This document shows, piece by piece, positions 47,214 through 56,321 of a stretch of 64,000 nucleotides of DNA; position 1 is the stretch's first letter, and each line of letters opens with the position of its first letter. Under the pieces are notes generated by a model. The model did no database searches and had not been told where the DNA came from. It was given only the letters and a program-made list of their open reading frames with translations. Both the position numbers and the translations under genes were made by a program. Origin of the DNA: a virus; the IMG/VR virus record IMGVR_UViG_3300043446_000435, positions 21,441 through 85,440 of that record. One strand, given 5' to 3'.

Positions 47214-47923
47214 TAAAAAAAATCGGACATTCCCTCTAGTGTAACCGTATCTTCTTGTCCACAACCACGGCACTTATAGCTGAACGTATGCTTGAGCTTT
47301 GGCATCGTAGAAATGAATTCCATGACGCGCATGAACTGCTCATTGTTCAGTGACTCGATAAAGTTGATCGAATCTTCAAGATTATCTGGTTCGTAAATGC
47401 TATCCTCGTCATATACTGACACGATACATTTGGCTAACATCTCAATTTCGTCAGAACCTTCAGATACCATACGAACATCGTTAATCGTAGGATAACGTAG
47501 CTCGAGCCCTAGTTTATCGTCGAGCTTGACTTTATTCGTATGCTTTTCGTCTTTCTGAACCTTGACTCGCTCAAGATTGATTTCTACAGGAGTTACCGCA
47601 TCACACGCGATACCCTGATAGTTTACTCCGCCAGTATGACGATACTCCAGCTTTACGACTTCGCTAATTGACTTGGCACGAATGTTGATAAAGATATATT
47701 CCAAATCAAAATAAGGAATCTTTTCTACATTAAACGTCTCGTCAAGAACGCAAGCTGAGATAACATCTTTCACCGCGTCAATCATGTCGATCGTATCTTC
47801 AGACTGAGCAGCCATCAACAGAGCTTTTTCTTCTTTTACTAAGAACGGGCGAAACGATATACGCTCGCCAGTCGATGGAATGTCTAATGCAAATCGCGGT
47901 GCTGCTAGTTTTGGTAATGCCAT
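47213..47923 (-). CDS. 26: gp26-like baseplate hub protein
   Basis: 236 residues. RFALDIPSTGERISFRPFLVKEEKALLMA is the typical start of T4-like gp26 baseplate hub proteins, and KIPYFDLEYIFINIRAKS is a second conserved block. The C-terminus has CRGCGQEDTVTL, a possible zinc knuckle. The gene ends with GAT TTT TTT TAA, eight T in a row. Confidence 0.8.
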   Translation of the reverse strand: MALPKLAAPRFALDIPSTGERISFRPFLVKEEKALLMAAQSEDTIDMIDAVKDVISACVLDETFNVEKIPYFDLEYIFINIRAKSISEVVKLEYRHTGGVNYQGIACDAVTPVEINLERVKVQKDEKHTNKVKLDDKLGLELRYPTINDVRMVSEGSDEIEMLAKCIVSVYDEDSIYEPDNLEDSINFIESLNNEQFMRVMEFISTMPKLKHTFSYKCRGCGQEDTVTLEGMSDFF

Positions 47924-47939
47924 AATTTACTCCATGCTG

Positions 47940-48623
47940 TTAACGATCAATTTTCTTTCCAGGTAATTCTTTCGTGTAATTATATTCACGAGCTTGTCGA
48001 GCTGTTTCAGCTTGTGTTGAATTTAAGAACGTGCGTTGAGCTTCAATCGCATAACGATATGTCATTTCGACTTGCAATTTGCCATATCCTTCGTCACCCC
48101 ACGACATCTGAATATCGTTGACATTTGATGGATAAGCCTCGCGCAATTTAATGTTATATGTCTCGACGTATTTCCCTTCACCTTTGGTGCCTTTAACTCC
48201 ATCAGTGATAGCGTGAGAATATTGAACGATATCAACTTCTCCCCATGCATCGTCATAGTATAGCGAATCAAATGGGCTATCAAAAACAGCATTATAGTTC
48301 GTGCGCGAGTGACCGATAAAGTGATCTTGCCATTTCATAAAGGCTTCGCGCTCACGCATGTCGCGCGAAAGAATAACGGTAAACGTCACTGGCTGATGCG
48401 AAAAGCGATATGGAATGCGACGAACAGGACCATGATAGTTCTGGTCTAGCGTCTGTAGTGTTCTTCCCGGTAGATTCACAGACTCGATACGAAACGCCAT
48501 ACCATTGCGCATCATAGGAGCTAGAATCAGAGGCGCTTTTAGAATACGAGCTTCAAAGAAACCGGTATGCGCGATACCAGACTGAGCAATTTCCGAGTTG
48601 AATGTGCTAACATTAAATGGCAT
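47940..48623 (-). CDS. tail-tube-fold baseplate protein (gp54/gp19-like)
   Basis: 227 residues. FEARILKAPLILAPMM, then MAFRIESVNLPGRTLQTLD and PVTFTVILSRDMREREAFMKW, belong to the tail-tube fold shared by gp19, gp48 and gp54 of T4-like phages. Since gp48 is at 49731, this is best interpreted as the tail tube initiator gp54 or a tube protein. Strand-rich; no cleavage or enzyme motif. Confidence 0.6.
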   Translation of the reverse strand: MPFNVSTFNSEIAQSGIAHTGFFEARILKAPLILAPMMRNGMAFRIESVNLPGRTLQTLDQNYHGPVRRIPYRFSHQPVTFTVILSRDMREREAFMKWQDHFIGHSRTNYNAVFDSPFDSLYYDDAWGEVDIVQYSHAITDGVKGTKGEGKYVETYNIKLREAYPSNVNDIQMSWGDEGYGKLQVEMTYRYAIEAQRTFLNSTQAETARQAREYNYTKELPGKKIDR

Positions 48624-48625
48624 TT

Positions 48626-49237
48626 TTAGATCCTGTTGCGGCTATCCGCATAAATGCGTGACTTATTAGCTCCCACGAATCTGTCAAGAGGTAAGAATAA
48701 TGCCATTTCCCATTCTGTGGGTTCTATGTAAAAGAAACGTGATTGAACATTTGAGATTAGATATCGCTTGATACATGGCTTAAAGAAACGATAGCGCGAC
48801 GCCTGCTGCAATATCTGATAGGAAATCTTAAGTCTTGTCGTTTCGTCGATTTCCTTAGTCGTCATCGTCTTATACAGCGCATCCATTAGTCGTGCGCGAA
48901 GAGGGAGTGGTAGATAATGTAGATTGATTCCGAGGAATGAACCTCCACTTGCTGCAAAACCACTAGTCTTGCTAGACGCGATAGGGAAAATAAGAGGATA
49001 TCTATCATAATACGGTAATGTCTTTTTGCCCTTTGGATCATACGCGAACAGATACATGCGTCCGAGCAACGGCTTATCTGTTAGTCTCGTGTTATTGCTG
49101 CGCATCATACGCGATGGGTTTGCTGTAATAGTCTTAGCTTGCTTACGGAACCATTCGCGAGACTCACGCTTAACTGATGGCGCAACTCCCGCTTGTGAAC
49201 CTCTTTGTAGAATAGTGTCGAAAACGTATGCGACCAT
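48626..49237 (-). CDS. T4-like head/DNA-end structural protein (gp2-like position)
   Basis: 203 residues. GRMYLFAYDPKGKKTLPYYDRYPLIFPI and FLGINLHYLPLPLRARLMDAL are strong conserved blocks in T4-like phages of marine and soil bacteria. It sits beside gp4, as gene 2 (DNA end protector) does in T4, but I cannot confirm the assignment from sequence. ATG 49237 overlaps the gp4 stop. Confidence 0.6.
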   Translation of the reverse strand: MVAYVFDTILQRGSQAGVAPSVKRESREWFRKQAKTITANPSRMMRSNNTRLTDKPLLGRMYLFAYDPKGKKTLPYYDRYPLIFPIASSKTSGFAASGGSFLGINLHYLPLPLRARLMDALYKTMTTKEIDETTRLKISYQILQQASRYRFFKPCIKRYLISNVQSRFFYIEPTEWEMALFLPLDRFVGANKSRIYADSRNRI

Positions 49238-49683
49238 TATAGACCCAGTTCCTTTTCCGTCAACACGACGAACTCCCAATTACGATCAGCGCAGTATTCT
49301 TTTGCTGCGTGCCACTTAGCACTATTTATTCCAAAAGTCGCTACCTCACGTAGATACTTCTTCGTAGGCTTTGAACCTTTGCCCTTGGGAGTAGGAGGAA
49401 CTGATTGTGAGCGTGGTTTGATTTCAACCATCTTCGTCGTCACTTTCCCTTCTTTATCGCGCATCTTAATAACAAAATCAGGGAAATAGCGATGCCACTT
49501 ACCATCAAGCGGAGACTTATAAGGAATGAATAACTCCTCAGATGCCCACTGAATGATATTGGGATTGCTGTCGATATAGTTCATGAAGCGTAGTTCCCAC
49601 GATGATCTGTAAATGATCTTCGTAGGATCGCCTTTATATTTCTGTGGATTCTTTGGAACGAAACGTCCTGTATAAGGTGCCAT
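49237..49683 (-). CDS. 4: gp4-like head completion protein
   Basis: 148 residues from ATG 49683 with AAGGAG upstream. KIIYRSSWELRFMNYIDSNPNIIQWASEELFIPYKS and HRYFPDFVIK are diagnostic of T4 gp4 (gp50/4/65 head completion). The protein has an endonuclease-like fold with Asp and Glu-x-Lys (VEIKPR). It joins heads to tails. It is the first gene of the minus-strand operon; the region up to 49770 in the same frame is a shadow. Confidence 0.85.
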   Translation of the reverse strand: MAPYTGRFVPKNPQKYKGDPTKIIYRSSWELRFMNYIDSNPNIIQWASEELFIPYKSPLDGKWHRYFPDFVIKMRDKEGKVTTKMVEIKPRSQSVPPTPKGKGSKPTKKYLREVATFGINSAKWHAAKEYCADRNWEFVVLTEKELGL

Positions 49684-49698
49684 GCTCCTTATGTAGGC

Positions 49699-49706
49699 TA
49701 TAAATA
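49699..49706 (+). promoter_or_regulatory. T4-type late promoter of the baseplate operon
   Basis: Exact TATAAATA, 25 bp before the ATG of gp48 and between the divergent gp4 and gp48 genes. Confidence 0.85.
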
Positions 49707-49730
49707 GCTGAACGGGAAAAAGGAATACCA

Positions 49731-50828
49731 ATGCCAGGACCAACAACAGCAGCAGGAACACCAAGACCAAACTCAGCTAGAAATCTGTCAGCACTGCGAA
49801 TGACAAGAGGCGGTGCTGCGGCTGTAGCATTAGGCGCAGCAGCAGGTGTTGGTGGAACATTACTCATGGCTCTTGTAGGTGGTAACAAGATTCCAGATCC
49901 ATTTACTGGAATGGAACCGCTATCATTTCCTAACGATCTAAAACAACTTGGTCATTGGGTTGAGTTCACAGCATATGAAACAAAAGGTCTAGGAACTGAT
50001 CTGCTGCAAAAAGCTAATTTTGGCACAAAGATTAACGGCGGCACAATTAAACTACCGATGCCAGCTAATCTAAGCACAGATTATAATCCAGAATATACAA
50101 ACGGAACGTTGGGTGCCGGCGCATCGGGCGAAGCTCTAAAAGCTGGTGATCGTGCTATCTACGGAAATAACGACGTTCCTGCATTAGCTGCTGCCGGTGG
50201 AGCAATGGCAGCTGCAGCAGCTGGTGGCGCAGCGGGAGCAGCTTCAGGTATAGCTAAGGCGTTTGGTATTGAAGTTCCTCCAGCAGTTTCTGGAGCTGTT
50301 GGCGCAACTCAAGATACAGGCGCGGCTGCTCTTAAAGTTCTAGCAGGTCTAGCACAGAACCCACATAAAGTCGTGCTGTTCACTGGCGTTAATTTCCGCG
50401 AGCATCAGTTCTCATGGCGTCTGTCGCCACGCAATCGTAATGAGTCAAACGCAATTAAATTAATCACTGATATGTTTGCGTATTATGCTCATCCTGAATA
50501 TGTCGCAGGTGCTCTATTCTTCAAGTACCCAGAGTTTTTCCGTATTAAATTCCGCCACCCAGATTATCTGTTTCAGCTGCAACCATCAGTTCTTAAAGAT
50601 ATTCGCGTGAACTATCATGCTCAGGGATATCCAGGATATGTTCGTGATAGAGATGGCGGCGGTCCACCAGCTCCTGCTGAAGTCGAGCTTTCGTTAACAT
50701 TCCAAGAAACAGAAATCATTACAAAGCAGACGCTATACGAACAGCTGTCAGTTAATCTACCTATCGAACGTAGACTTCCTGTTTCTGGCGTATTCCCAAG
50801 CACTCAGCCACCAAACACGGGACGATAA
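49731..50828 (+). CDS. 48: gp48-like baseplate tail tube cap
   Basis: 365 residues. The C-terminal half has NPHKVVLFTGVNFREHQFSWRLSPRN, YYAHPEYVAGALFFKYPEFF and VNYHAQGYPGYV, hallmarks of gp48 of T4-like phages. It caps the baseplate where the tail tube starts. The N-terminal half has Ala/Gly-rich hydrophobic stretches (about 28-50 and 150-180). AAAGGAATACCA lies upstream. Confidence 0.88.
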   Translation: MPGPTTAAGTPRPNSARNLSALRMTRGGAAAVALGAAAGVGGTLLMALVGGNKIPDPFTGMEPLSFPNDLKQLGHWVEFTAYETKGLGTDLLQKANFGTKINGGTIKLPMPANLSTDYNPEYTNGTLGAGASGEALKAGDRAIYGNNDVPALAAAGGAMAAAAAGGAAGAASGIAKAFGIEVPPAVSGAVGATQDTGAAALKVLAGLAQNPHKVVLFTGVNFREHQFSWRLSPRNRNESNAIKLITDMFAYYAHPEYVAGALFFKYPEFFRIKFRHPDYLFQLQPSVLKDIRVNYHAQGYPGYVRDRDGGGPPAPAEVELSLTFQETEIITKQTLYEQLSVNLPIERRLPVSGVFPSTQPPNTGR

Positions 50829-51419
50829 ATGTTTTATTTCAGACCGTTTCCTACGACATCGTATCGTATCCCTGGGCGCAAAGATTATGTTTCTGCGCTG
50901 GATATCACGAAGCGTTTTTCTGTAGCGAACTTTATCAATAATGCTCGCGTCACGTTCGACGAGTATTATGTTCAAGACGGCGAGCGCCCAGATACTGTTG
51001 CATACGATTATTATCAAGACTATACGATGGACTGGCTTATTCTGCTGGTAAATGAAATTCAAGACCCATACTTTGAATGGGTGATGAGCTATGAGCAGTT
51101 CAACGCATATCTCAAAAAGAAATACGGCAGCGTAGAATATACCATGAGCACTGTGCACCACTACGAACAAATCATTCAGCAGCATAAAATCTTAGTTGAT
51201 GGTTTTGATCAGCGAGTTTTGCCAGAGAAAACGCTAGAAGTAGACTACACAACATACGCAAGCCTAACAGCTCCAGAACGTAAATCTGTATCTATATACG
51301 AATATGAAGTAAAGAAAAATGACGATAACCGTCACATCTATTTGCTTGATCCTAATTATCTAGCTATCATCAAAGAACAGCATCCTTATATCTTTAATGC
51401 GAGTGGCAGCCTTAGATGA
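50829..51419 (+). CDS. 53: gp53-like baseplate wedge protein
   Basis: 196 residues, equal to T4 gp53 (196). DITKRFSVANFINNARVTFDEYYVQDGERPDTVAYDYYQD and WLILLVNEIQDPYFEW are the characteristic order of gp53 motifs. It links the wedges to the hub. It starts right after the gp48 stop. Confidence 0.85.
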   Translation: MFYFRPFPTTSYRIPGRKDYVSALDITKRFSVANFINNARVTFDEYYVQDGERPDTVAYDYYQDYTMDWLILLVNEIQDPYFEWVMSYEQFNAYLKKKYGSVEYTMSTVHHYEQIIQQHKILVDGFDQRVLPEKTLEVDYTTYASLTAPERKSVSIYEYEVKKNDDNRHIYLLDPNYLAIIKEQHPYIFNASGSLR

Positions 51420-52669
51420 GTTCAACTGGTAGTATTAAGAACTGCACCGTAGCTGGGCAGGACATTAAGAATATCGTCAATACTCTTGAATACTTCGAGA
51501 GTATCTATTCTCCATGCGCATCATGTAATATCAAGGTCAATGACGCGGCTGGCTTTAATAACGGTCAGGGATTAAAGGGCGGCGAAGACGTCGAATTATC
51601 GTTTGGTGCATCTGAAGGTGATTCTATTCAGATGAAGTTCAAGACGATTAGCGTCGGTGATCGTATGCGCGTGAAGGAAAATCAAGACTTAATGATTATG
51701 ACTTGCGTACCTTCGGAATTCGTAGATAATAATAAGAAAGAAATCGTTAAGGGTTATGTCGGTAAGAAAATATCTGAGATGGTCAAAGAGTGGCACGAAG
51801 AGCTGACAAAAGACTCGACGACGCTCAAAAAAGATCTAGTAACCAATGAAGAAACTGAAGGTAACGCCGCTTATCATGGCACAGGTCGTAGCCCCATTAC
51901 AGCTATTCGTTGGGCTGCAAAAGAAGGTAAAGCTGCAGAAGCAAAAGCATCGAACTATGTGTTCTATCAGGATCGCGATGGATATCATTTCCGCACGGTT
52001 GATAAAATGTTATCTGACGGCGGCGAAGGCGACACGCTCACTTATTCTCATCAGAATACTGGACAGGGCGGCGATCCCAAGAAAGTGATTATCGCGTTCG
52101 ATCAAGCAAAAGACTTTGATAAGATGGCTTCTTCATATAATGGTGCGTCATCAGATCACTGGTATTATTACGATCCTACGACAGGCAAGATCGACGCCAC
52201 GACTAAAGGTAAGCGCGATGGTGCTGGAGATACATCACACACTGGATCAGCGCAAGTAGAACAAAAGCAAAGCGAATCAGCTCGTGGTCAACGATTTAAT
52301 TTCGTAGTTGCGCCGGGACAAAGCGAAAGCAAGTTCCGTGACTCGCGCGATCCAAAGATTAAAGAGCATAAAAGATCGCTGGCTGATCATGCTGCGCAAA
52401 GCTCTGCCGCAATGCAGCTAGATAATCTTGTGATGAATATCCGTGTTCCTGGCGATACGAAATATAAACCAGGAGTGAAAGTTCGCTTAAATATTCCTGC
52501 GAATCAGGAAGAAGGTGAATTGGATAAACGATCTGGTTCATTTTTAGTCACATCAATTCGTCACGTCATATATCGCGATCAAAATGATATGAAATACGAA
52601 TGTGTTCTAGAATGTAAGTCTGACTCACAGAATAAGAATTCAAGCTCAGGTGCTGGAGGTATTACATAA
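51416..52669 (+). CDS. 27: gp27-like baseplate hub protein
   Basis: 417 residues. Beta-rich N-terminus (IKNCTVAGQDIKNIVNTLEYFESIYS), a middle region with YVFYQDRDGYHFRTVDKML and a C-terminal strand set VLECKS fit the gp27/late-gene-D hub fold. Its position between gp53 and the gp5 OB gene supports this. Overlaps both neighbours by 1-4 bp. T4 gp27 is 391 residues. Confidence 0.75.
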   Translation: MSSTGSIKNCTVAGQDIKNIVNTLEYFESIYSPCASCNIKVNDAAGFNNGQGLKGGEDVELSFGASEGDSIQMKFKTISVGDRMRVKENQDLMIMTCVPSEFVDNNKKEIVKGYVGKKISEMVKEWHEELTKDSTTLKKDLVTNEETEGNAAYHGTGRSPITAIRWAAKEGKAAEAKASNYVFYQDRDGYHFRTVDKMLSDGGEGDTLTYSHQNTGQGGDPKKVIIAFDQAKDFDKMASSYNGASSDHWYYYDPTTGKIDATTKGKRDGAGDTSHTGSAQVEQKQSESARGQRFNFVVAPGQSESKFRDSRDPKIKEHKRSLADHAAQSSAAMQLDNLVMNIRVPGDTKYKPGVKVRLNIPANQEEGELDKRSGSFLVTSIRHVIYRDQNDMKYECVLECKSDSQNKNSSSGAGGIT

Positions 52670-53055
52670 TGGCTGATTTTGGCACAGTCATGGGGCAAGA
52701 CGGGCTCAAGTGGTGGGTCGGTGTTGTCGAAGATCGTGGCACAGGTCAGTTCTCTGGTGAAAAAGACGAACTGAAGCTTGGTCGCATTAAAGTGCGTATC
52801 AAGGGGCATCACACAGACGATAAGGGAAAACTTCCTACGAAAGATCTGCCTTGGTGCTATGTGCTTATGCCAACAACATCTGCTGGTATCAGTGGCATCG
52901 GCTCATCTCCATCAGGAATTGTCGAGCAGTCTAAAGTGCTTGGATTCTTTATGGATGGCGACGGAGCGCAAGTTCCTATTGTGTTTGGCGTTTTACCGCA
53001 CATTCAGCAGAAAGAAGAAGCTGGTAAGAACGCACCTGGATCAGGTAGTAAATAA
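52669..53055 (+). CDS. 5: gp5 N-terminal OB domain, stand-alone
   Basis: 128 residues. KLGRIKVRIKGHHTDDKGKLPTKDLPWCYVLMPTTSAG and VLGFFMDGDGAQVPIVFGVLP are the OB-fold part of T4 gp5. T4 gp5 is 575 residues with OB, lysozyme and beta-helix needle in one chain. Here the chain stops after the OB domain. Confidence 0.85.
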   Translation: MADFGTVMGQDGLKWWVGVVEDRGTGQFSGEKDELKLGRIKVRIKGHHTDDKGKLPTKDLPWCYVLMPTTSAGISGIGSSPSGIVEQSKVLGFFMDGDGAQVPIVFGVLPHIQQKEEAGKNAPGSGSK

Positions 53056-53837
53056 TGGCTAAGATTACAGTCAATAAATTATCTACATCAAACACGACAC
53101 CGACTGTAACAGGTAAGGTGACGTTTGATCGTTTTGAGCCAGATGGCAAAACTCCTAAAGAAGCTATCGAGATTATTCTAAACTACAATCCATATTATCT
53201 GTTCGAAGGTAATTTAGGTATTGAAGAAACAGCTATCAAGGGCGAATATACTTGGAAGCTGCATATCGACAGCCCACTATATCCTGGGACATATGACGTA
53301 GAAGCAAATGTGTATCGTGTTTCGAATGATCTTATCATAGCTTCGGACGATACGACAAACGAACTTACGATTCTTGCTCCTCCACCAACATATATCAACG
53401 GCAGATACGTAGTTCCTAAGCCAACGCTCGCACAGAAAGCTGCGACAGTTGCTGCGCTTATGGGAGCTCTAAATAATTTATTCGGTAACAGCGGTGTTGG
53501 TGGACCAAGTGCAGCTGTTCATCCTACTCAGGACGATCAGTCTTCGTCATCGTTAGCCGCACGTGGTTCTGAAGAACGTGAAGAAGATCCTCGTGTTAAA
53601 AGCAAAGATAAAGTCGTAGATCAAGCGCCACTTCCGCCACCTAAACATAACTTTGATTCTACTGATAATAGCTCGGGATCACAGAATGGTGTAGACTGGG
53701 AGCTCGCATCACTGGATAACGCTCGTTCAGAACTGGGTGATGCGGCTAATCTACAAGACGACACGAAGAATATTATCGACGAACAGAATAAAATTCAGGG
53801 AACTGGCGAATTCGCCGTTGGATCAGCGTTTGGATAA
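53055..53837 (+). CDS. baseplate hub protein with Ig-like domain
   Basis: 260 residues. Residues 1-110 look like an Ig-like beta sandwich (TVTGKVTFDRFEPDGKTPKEAIEIILNYN, SPLYPGTYDVEANVY). The rest is disordered and charged (SEEREEDPRVKSKDKVVDQ). It lies exactly where the lysozyme domain of gp5 would be but shows no lysozyme catalytic motif. Probably a structural adaptor of the hub. Confidence 0.65.
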   Translation: MAKITVNKLSTSNTTPTVTGKVTFDRFEPDGKTPKEAIEIILNYNPYYLFEGNLGIEETAIKGEYTWKLHIDSPLYPGTYDVEANVYRVSNDLIIASDDTTNELTILAPPPTYINGRYVVPKPTLAQKAATVAALMGALNNLFGNSGVGGPSAAVHPTQDDQSSSSLAARGSEEREEDPRVKSKDKVVDQAPLPPPKHNFDSTDNSSGSQNGVDWELASLDNARSELGDAANLQDDTKNIIDEQNKIQGTGEFAVGSAFG

Positions 53838-53841
53838 TTGA

Positions 53842-54732
53842 ATGGCAAAGATAGACGAAAAGAAACCTGGTGGTAAGAAATCCCAATATCTTGGGAATCA
53901 CACATACACAACTGAAGCTGGACATAAGTTCGAGTTCGATAACACTCCTGGCGATAGACGTATTCACATCTATCACGCTTCAGGAACGTGCATTGAGATT
54001 CAGGATGATGGTGCCTTTATCTACAAAGCACAAAAGAAAACGCAAGAGTTTCATAACGACGGCAAAGACGAAAAGATCACAGGAAACTTTAATCTTGTTA
54101 TCTCCGGTGATGTGCTAGTTAAAGTTGGCGGTACATATAAGATCGAAGCGAATGAAATCGAATTAGTATCGCACGGCGAAATGCGTTTCAAGTCTGGTGG
54201 TAAACAATTACAGGAAGTTGGCGGTGATCAGCGAGTGCAAGTCAACGGTAAGACATCGCATCGCAGTTCTGGAGATCGTGAAGAAATAAGTGGCGGCAAC
54301 AAAGTCGACACGATTAACGGTGATCTTAATCAAACGATTGGCGGCGAAAGCTCGCAAGTTGTTTCTGGCGATAATGCCGTTCTTACAGGAGGCGAACATC
54401 AACTTGTATCTGCTGGAGGTATGGGATTAGGCGCTGGAGGACAGATGGGTATCGCTTCTTCAGGTATTATGAAACTGCAAACAGAAGAGCAATTCCAAAC
54501 TCGCGCAAAAACAGGAACATTTATACGAGACGAAGACTATGTTGAAGTTAGAAGTTATGGTGCTGCTGGCGGAACTCTCATAATGGCTGATGGATATAAA
54601 GCTGGTATCTTTTCGAAAGATAACGATGTTCGTATTGGTGCTGGTGGTAAATTGCTTGTGGAAACTGATGGTGGATCTAAGATTGATACAGCAGGTCTTA
54701 TTGCTGGTGCTGGCAAATTCTATCCATCATAA
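53842..54732 (+). CDS. gp5 C-terminal beta-helix needle, stand-alone
   Basis: 296 residues. After a DNTPGDRRIHIYHASGTCIEI lead-in, short repeats such as VSGD, IGGE, VGGD and TINGD occur every 7-8 residues. This is the VxGxxxxx pattern of the triple-stranded beta-helix needle of gp5/VgrG spikes. Together with the OB gene it reconstitutes gp5 without lysozyme. Confidence 0.8.
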   Translation: MAKIDEKKPGGKKSQYLGNHTYTTEAGHKFEFDNTPGDRRIHIYHASGTCIEIQDDGAFIYKAQKKTQEFHNDGKDEKITGNFNLVISGDVLVKVGGTYKIEANEIELVSHGEMRFKSGGKQLQEVGGDQRVQVNGKTSHRSSGDREEISGGNKVDTINGDLNQTIGGESSQVVSGDNAVLTGGEHQLVSAGGMGLGAGGQMGIASSGIMKLQTEEQFQTRAKTGTFIRDEDYVEVRSYGAAGGTLIMADGYKAGIFSKDNDVRIGAGGKLLVETDGGSKIDTAGLIAGAGKFYPS

Positions 54733-54746
54733 TAAGGAGAATCAAT

Positions 54747-54821
54747 ATGTCTGATGAAGATAAGAAAGAACAAACATCAAATCCTGGTCCTATTAAACCA
54801 CTACGACCACTTGGAATGTAA
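54747..54821 (+). CDS. 24-residue peptide in the baseplate operon
   Basis: MSDEDKKEQTSNPGPIKPLRPL and two further residues, with AAGGAG at ideal distance. It fills the gap between the spike and the next structural gene. Too short to classify; the good ribosome site argues that it is translated. Confidence 0.5.
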   Translation: MSDEDKKEQTSNPGPIKPLRPLGM

Positions 54822-54826
54822 AGTCT

Positions 54827-56239
54827 ATGGATCAGTTACAGATTGATACTCGACTAAGAATGATGTATCCAAATGTGATTCCTGGTCAGAAGTTCAACTT
54901 CTGCGGGAAACAGTTTACCTATAAAGGTATGGATATGTTATACGATCAGATGGACGCTATGTCACGTGGCGAGTTTGCTGATATCTATCATGTCGGCAAC
55001 GCATCACTTATGATGAACGATCCGCTTGGATATACACTTCCACAATTTCAATTAGACTCTGCTCTTACAGCTGCATTAACAGGAAATGTTGACGGATTCT
55101 TAGCTGGTGCAGCTGGCGCTCTGATGTATAATCAAATTGCAAATATCAGCGACCCATTTTGCGGTAAAAAATATACGACAGACGAAGCGATTAGAGGTGC
55201 TATCAAAGGTGCGCTCGTAGCAGGAGCTGCAAATGCATTAGGTAATATCGCAAGTGGGTTTGTTCCTCCTGGACTTGATGGTCCGGTACAAGCTGTTAAA
55301 GGTGTTATCGGTGGCGTAACGAAACAACTTCCTTTCAAAGCAGCTGGCGCAGCAGATATCGTAAATCAAATTGTAGCAGTTAAGACACTATTGAACGTAG
55401 CAGTTAAAGGTCCAACGGCGCTTATCTTCAAAGCAGTAGGATCTAACTTCGGATTACCTGCGATGGCAGGACTAGCTTCAGCTGCTGCATCTACTGTTAA
55501 TCTACAGTCTGAAACAGCAGCTCTTGCTAAACTAGCATCTAATCCTATCGCATTCGCTGCAAAAGCTGCACAGATGCAACGTCAGTTCCCACTTGTGAAC
55601 ATGAACAAACTCGCAAGTAAGATGCTAACTGGCGCTATCGCAGGAGCGCTTGGAGGAAAAGGATTTAACATCGCATCTATGGTTCCTAACATGGCGCTCG
55701 CTGGTGGACTCATGAAGATGCTTCCGCTTCCTGGTAAAACTCCTGTGTTTGACGCGATTAATCCTATCAAGACAGCGCAGCCACCAAAACCAAAGAAACC
55801 TGTTGAAATGAAAAATCTGTTTGCTGAAGGTGCGGCTGGTGCCGCTATGGCTACAATGAAACAACCGCTTTCTCAGTTCATGGGAATGAAAGCTACGATT
55901 GCACCACAAACGAATATGGTAGCAGACACAGCAGCTAAGACTTCGTATGGCAATAAGCTCGTTGGTAATGCAAACACAGTCAACTGGGGTTCTGGTGGAT
56001 ACGGACGCAATACTCGTTATGAGAACTTAGAAAAGAAACGTATGGAACTATCTGCTAAAGTAGAAAAGCATACAGCCGAACTTCTAGCTTCTGTTGACTA
56101 TAGCAAACTGACAAAGTATAGCTATCCTGATCTGATTAAGAAGCATCCGCGAATTAAGCCAACATCTACTGTTATTGAAGCGTTGGCTATCATTGAGGAG
56201 GATGAAGCAAAGGCAAATACAGCTATTAGTACCGCCTGA
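54827..56239 (+). CDS. structural baseplate-operon protein with Ala/Gly-rich hydrophobic core
   Basis: 470 residues. N-terminal IPGQKFNFCGKQFTYKGMDMLYDQM is a compact Cys-containing start. Residues 80-300 are helical, Ala/Gly-rich and partly membrane-like (GALVAGAANALGNIASG). The C-terminus is charged. No known family. The position next to the spike may indicate a spike-tip, effector or membrane-penetrating component. Confidence 0.6.
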   Translation: MDQLQIDTRLRMMYPNVIPGQKFNFCGKQFTYKGMDMLYDQMDAMSRGEFADIYHVGNASLMMNDPLGYTLPQFQLDSALTAALTGNVDGFLAGAAGALMYNQIANISDPFCGKKYTTDEAIRGAIKGALVAGAANALGNIASGFVPPGLDGPVQAVKGVIGGVTKQLPFKAAGAADIVNQIVAVKTLLNVAVKGPTALIFKAVGSNFGLPAMAGLASAAASTVNLQSETAALAKLASNPIAFAAKAAQMQRQFPLVNMNKLASKMLTGAIAGALGGKGFNIASMVPNMALAGGLMKMLPLPGKTPVFDAINPIKTAQPPKPKKPVEMKNLFAEGAAGAAMATMKQPLSQFMGMKATIAPQTNMVADTAAKTSYGNKLVGNANTVNWGSGGYGRNTRYENLEKKRMELSAKVEKHTAELLASVDYSKLTKYSYPDLIKKHPRIKPTSTVIEALAIIEEDEAKANTAISTA

Positions 56240-56266
56240 ATACACTTCATATTATAATGGTTTGAG

Positions 56267-56287
56267 TGACAGCTGTCAAGGGTTTTT
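56267..56287 (+). terminator. weak possible terminator
   Basis: The palindrome TGACAGCTGTCA followed by AGGG and seven T. The hairpin is short, so termination would be partial. The same core, GACAGCTGTC, recurs at 56335-56344 in the start of the next gene. Confidence 0.35.
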
Positions 56288-56321
56288 TTAGAATAAATAA
56301 GCCTAATAGACTAAAGGAACA

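Noticed and set aside
44016-49683. Insertion sequence or prophage border at the strand switch
   Set aside because: No transposase, terminal repeats or target duplication; both strands carry T4-type baseplate genes.
49690-49720. Late promoter for the minus-strand gp4 operon at the same site
   Set aside because: On the minus strand the sequence reads TATTTATA, not TATAAATA.
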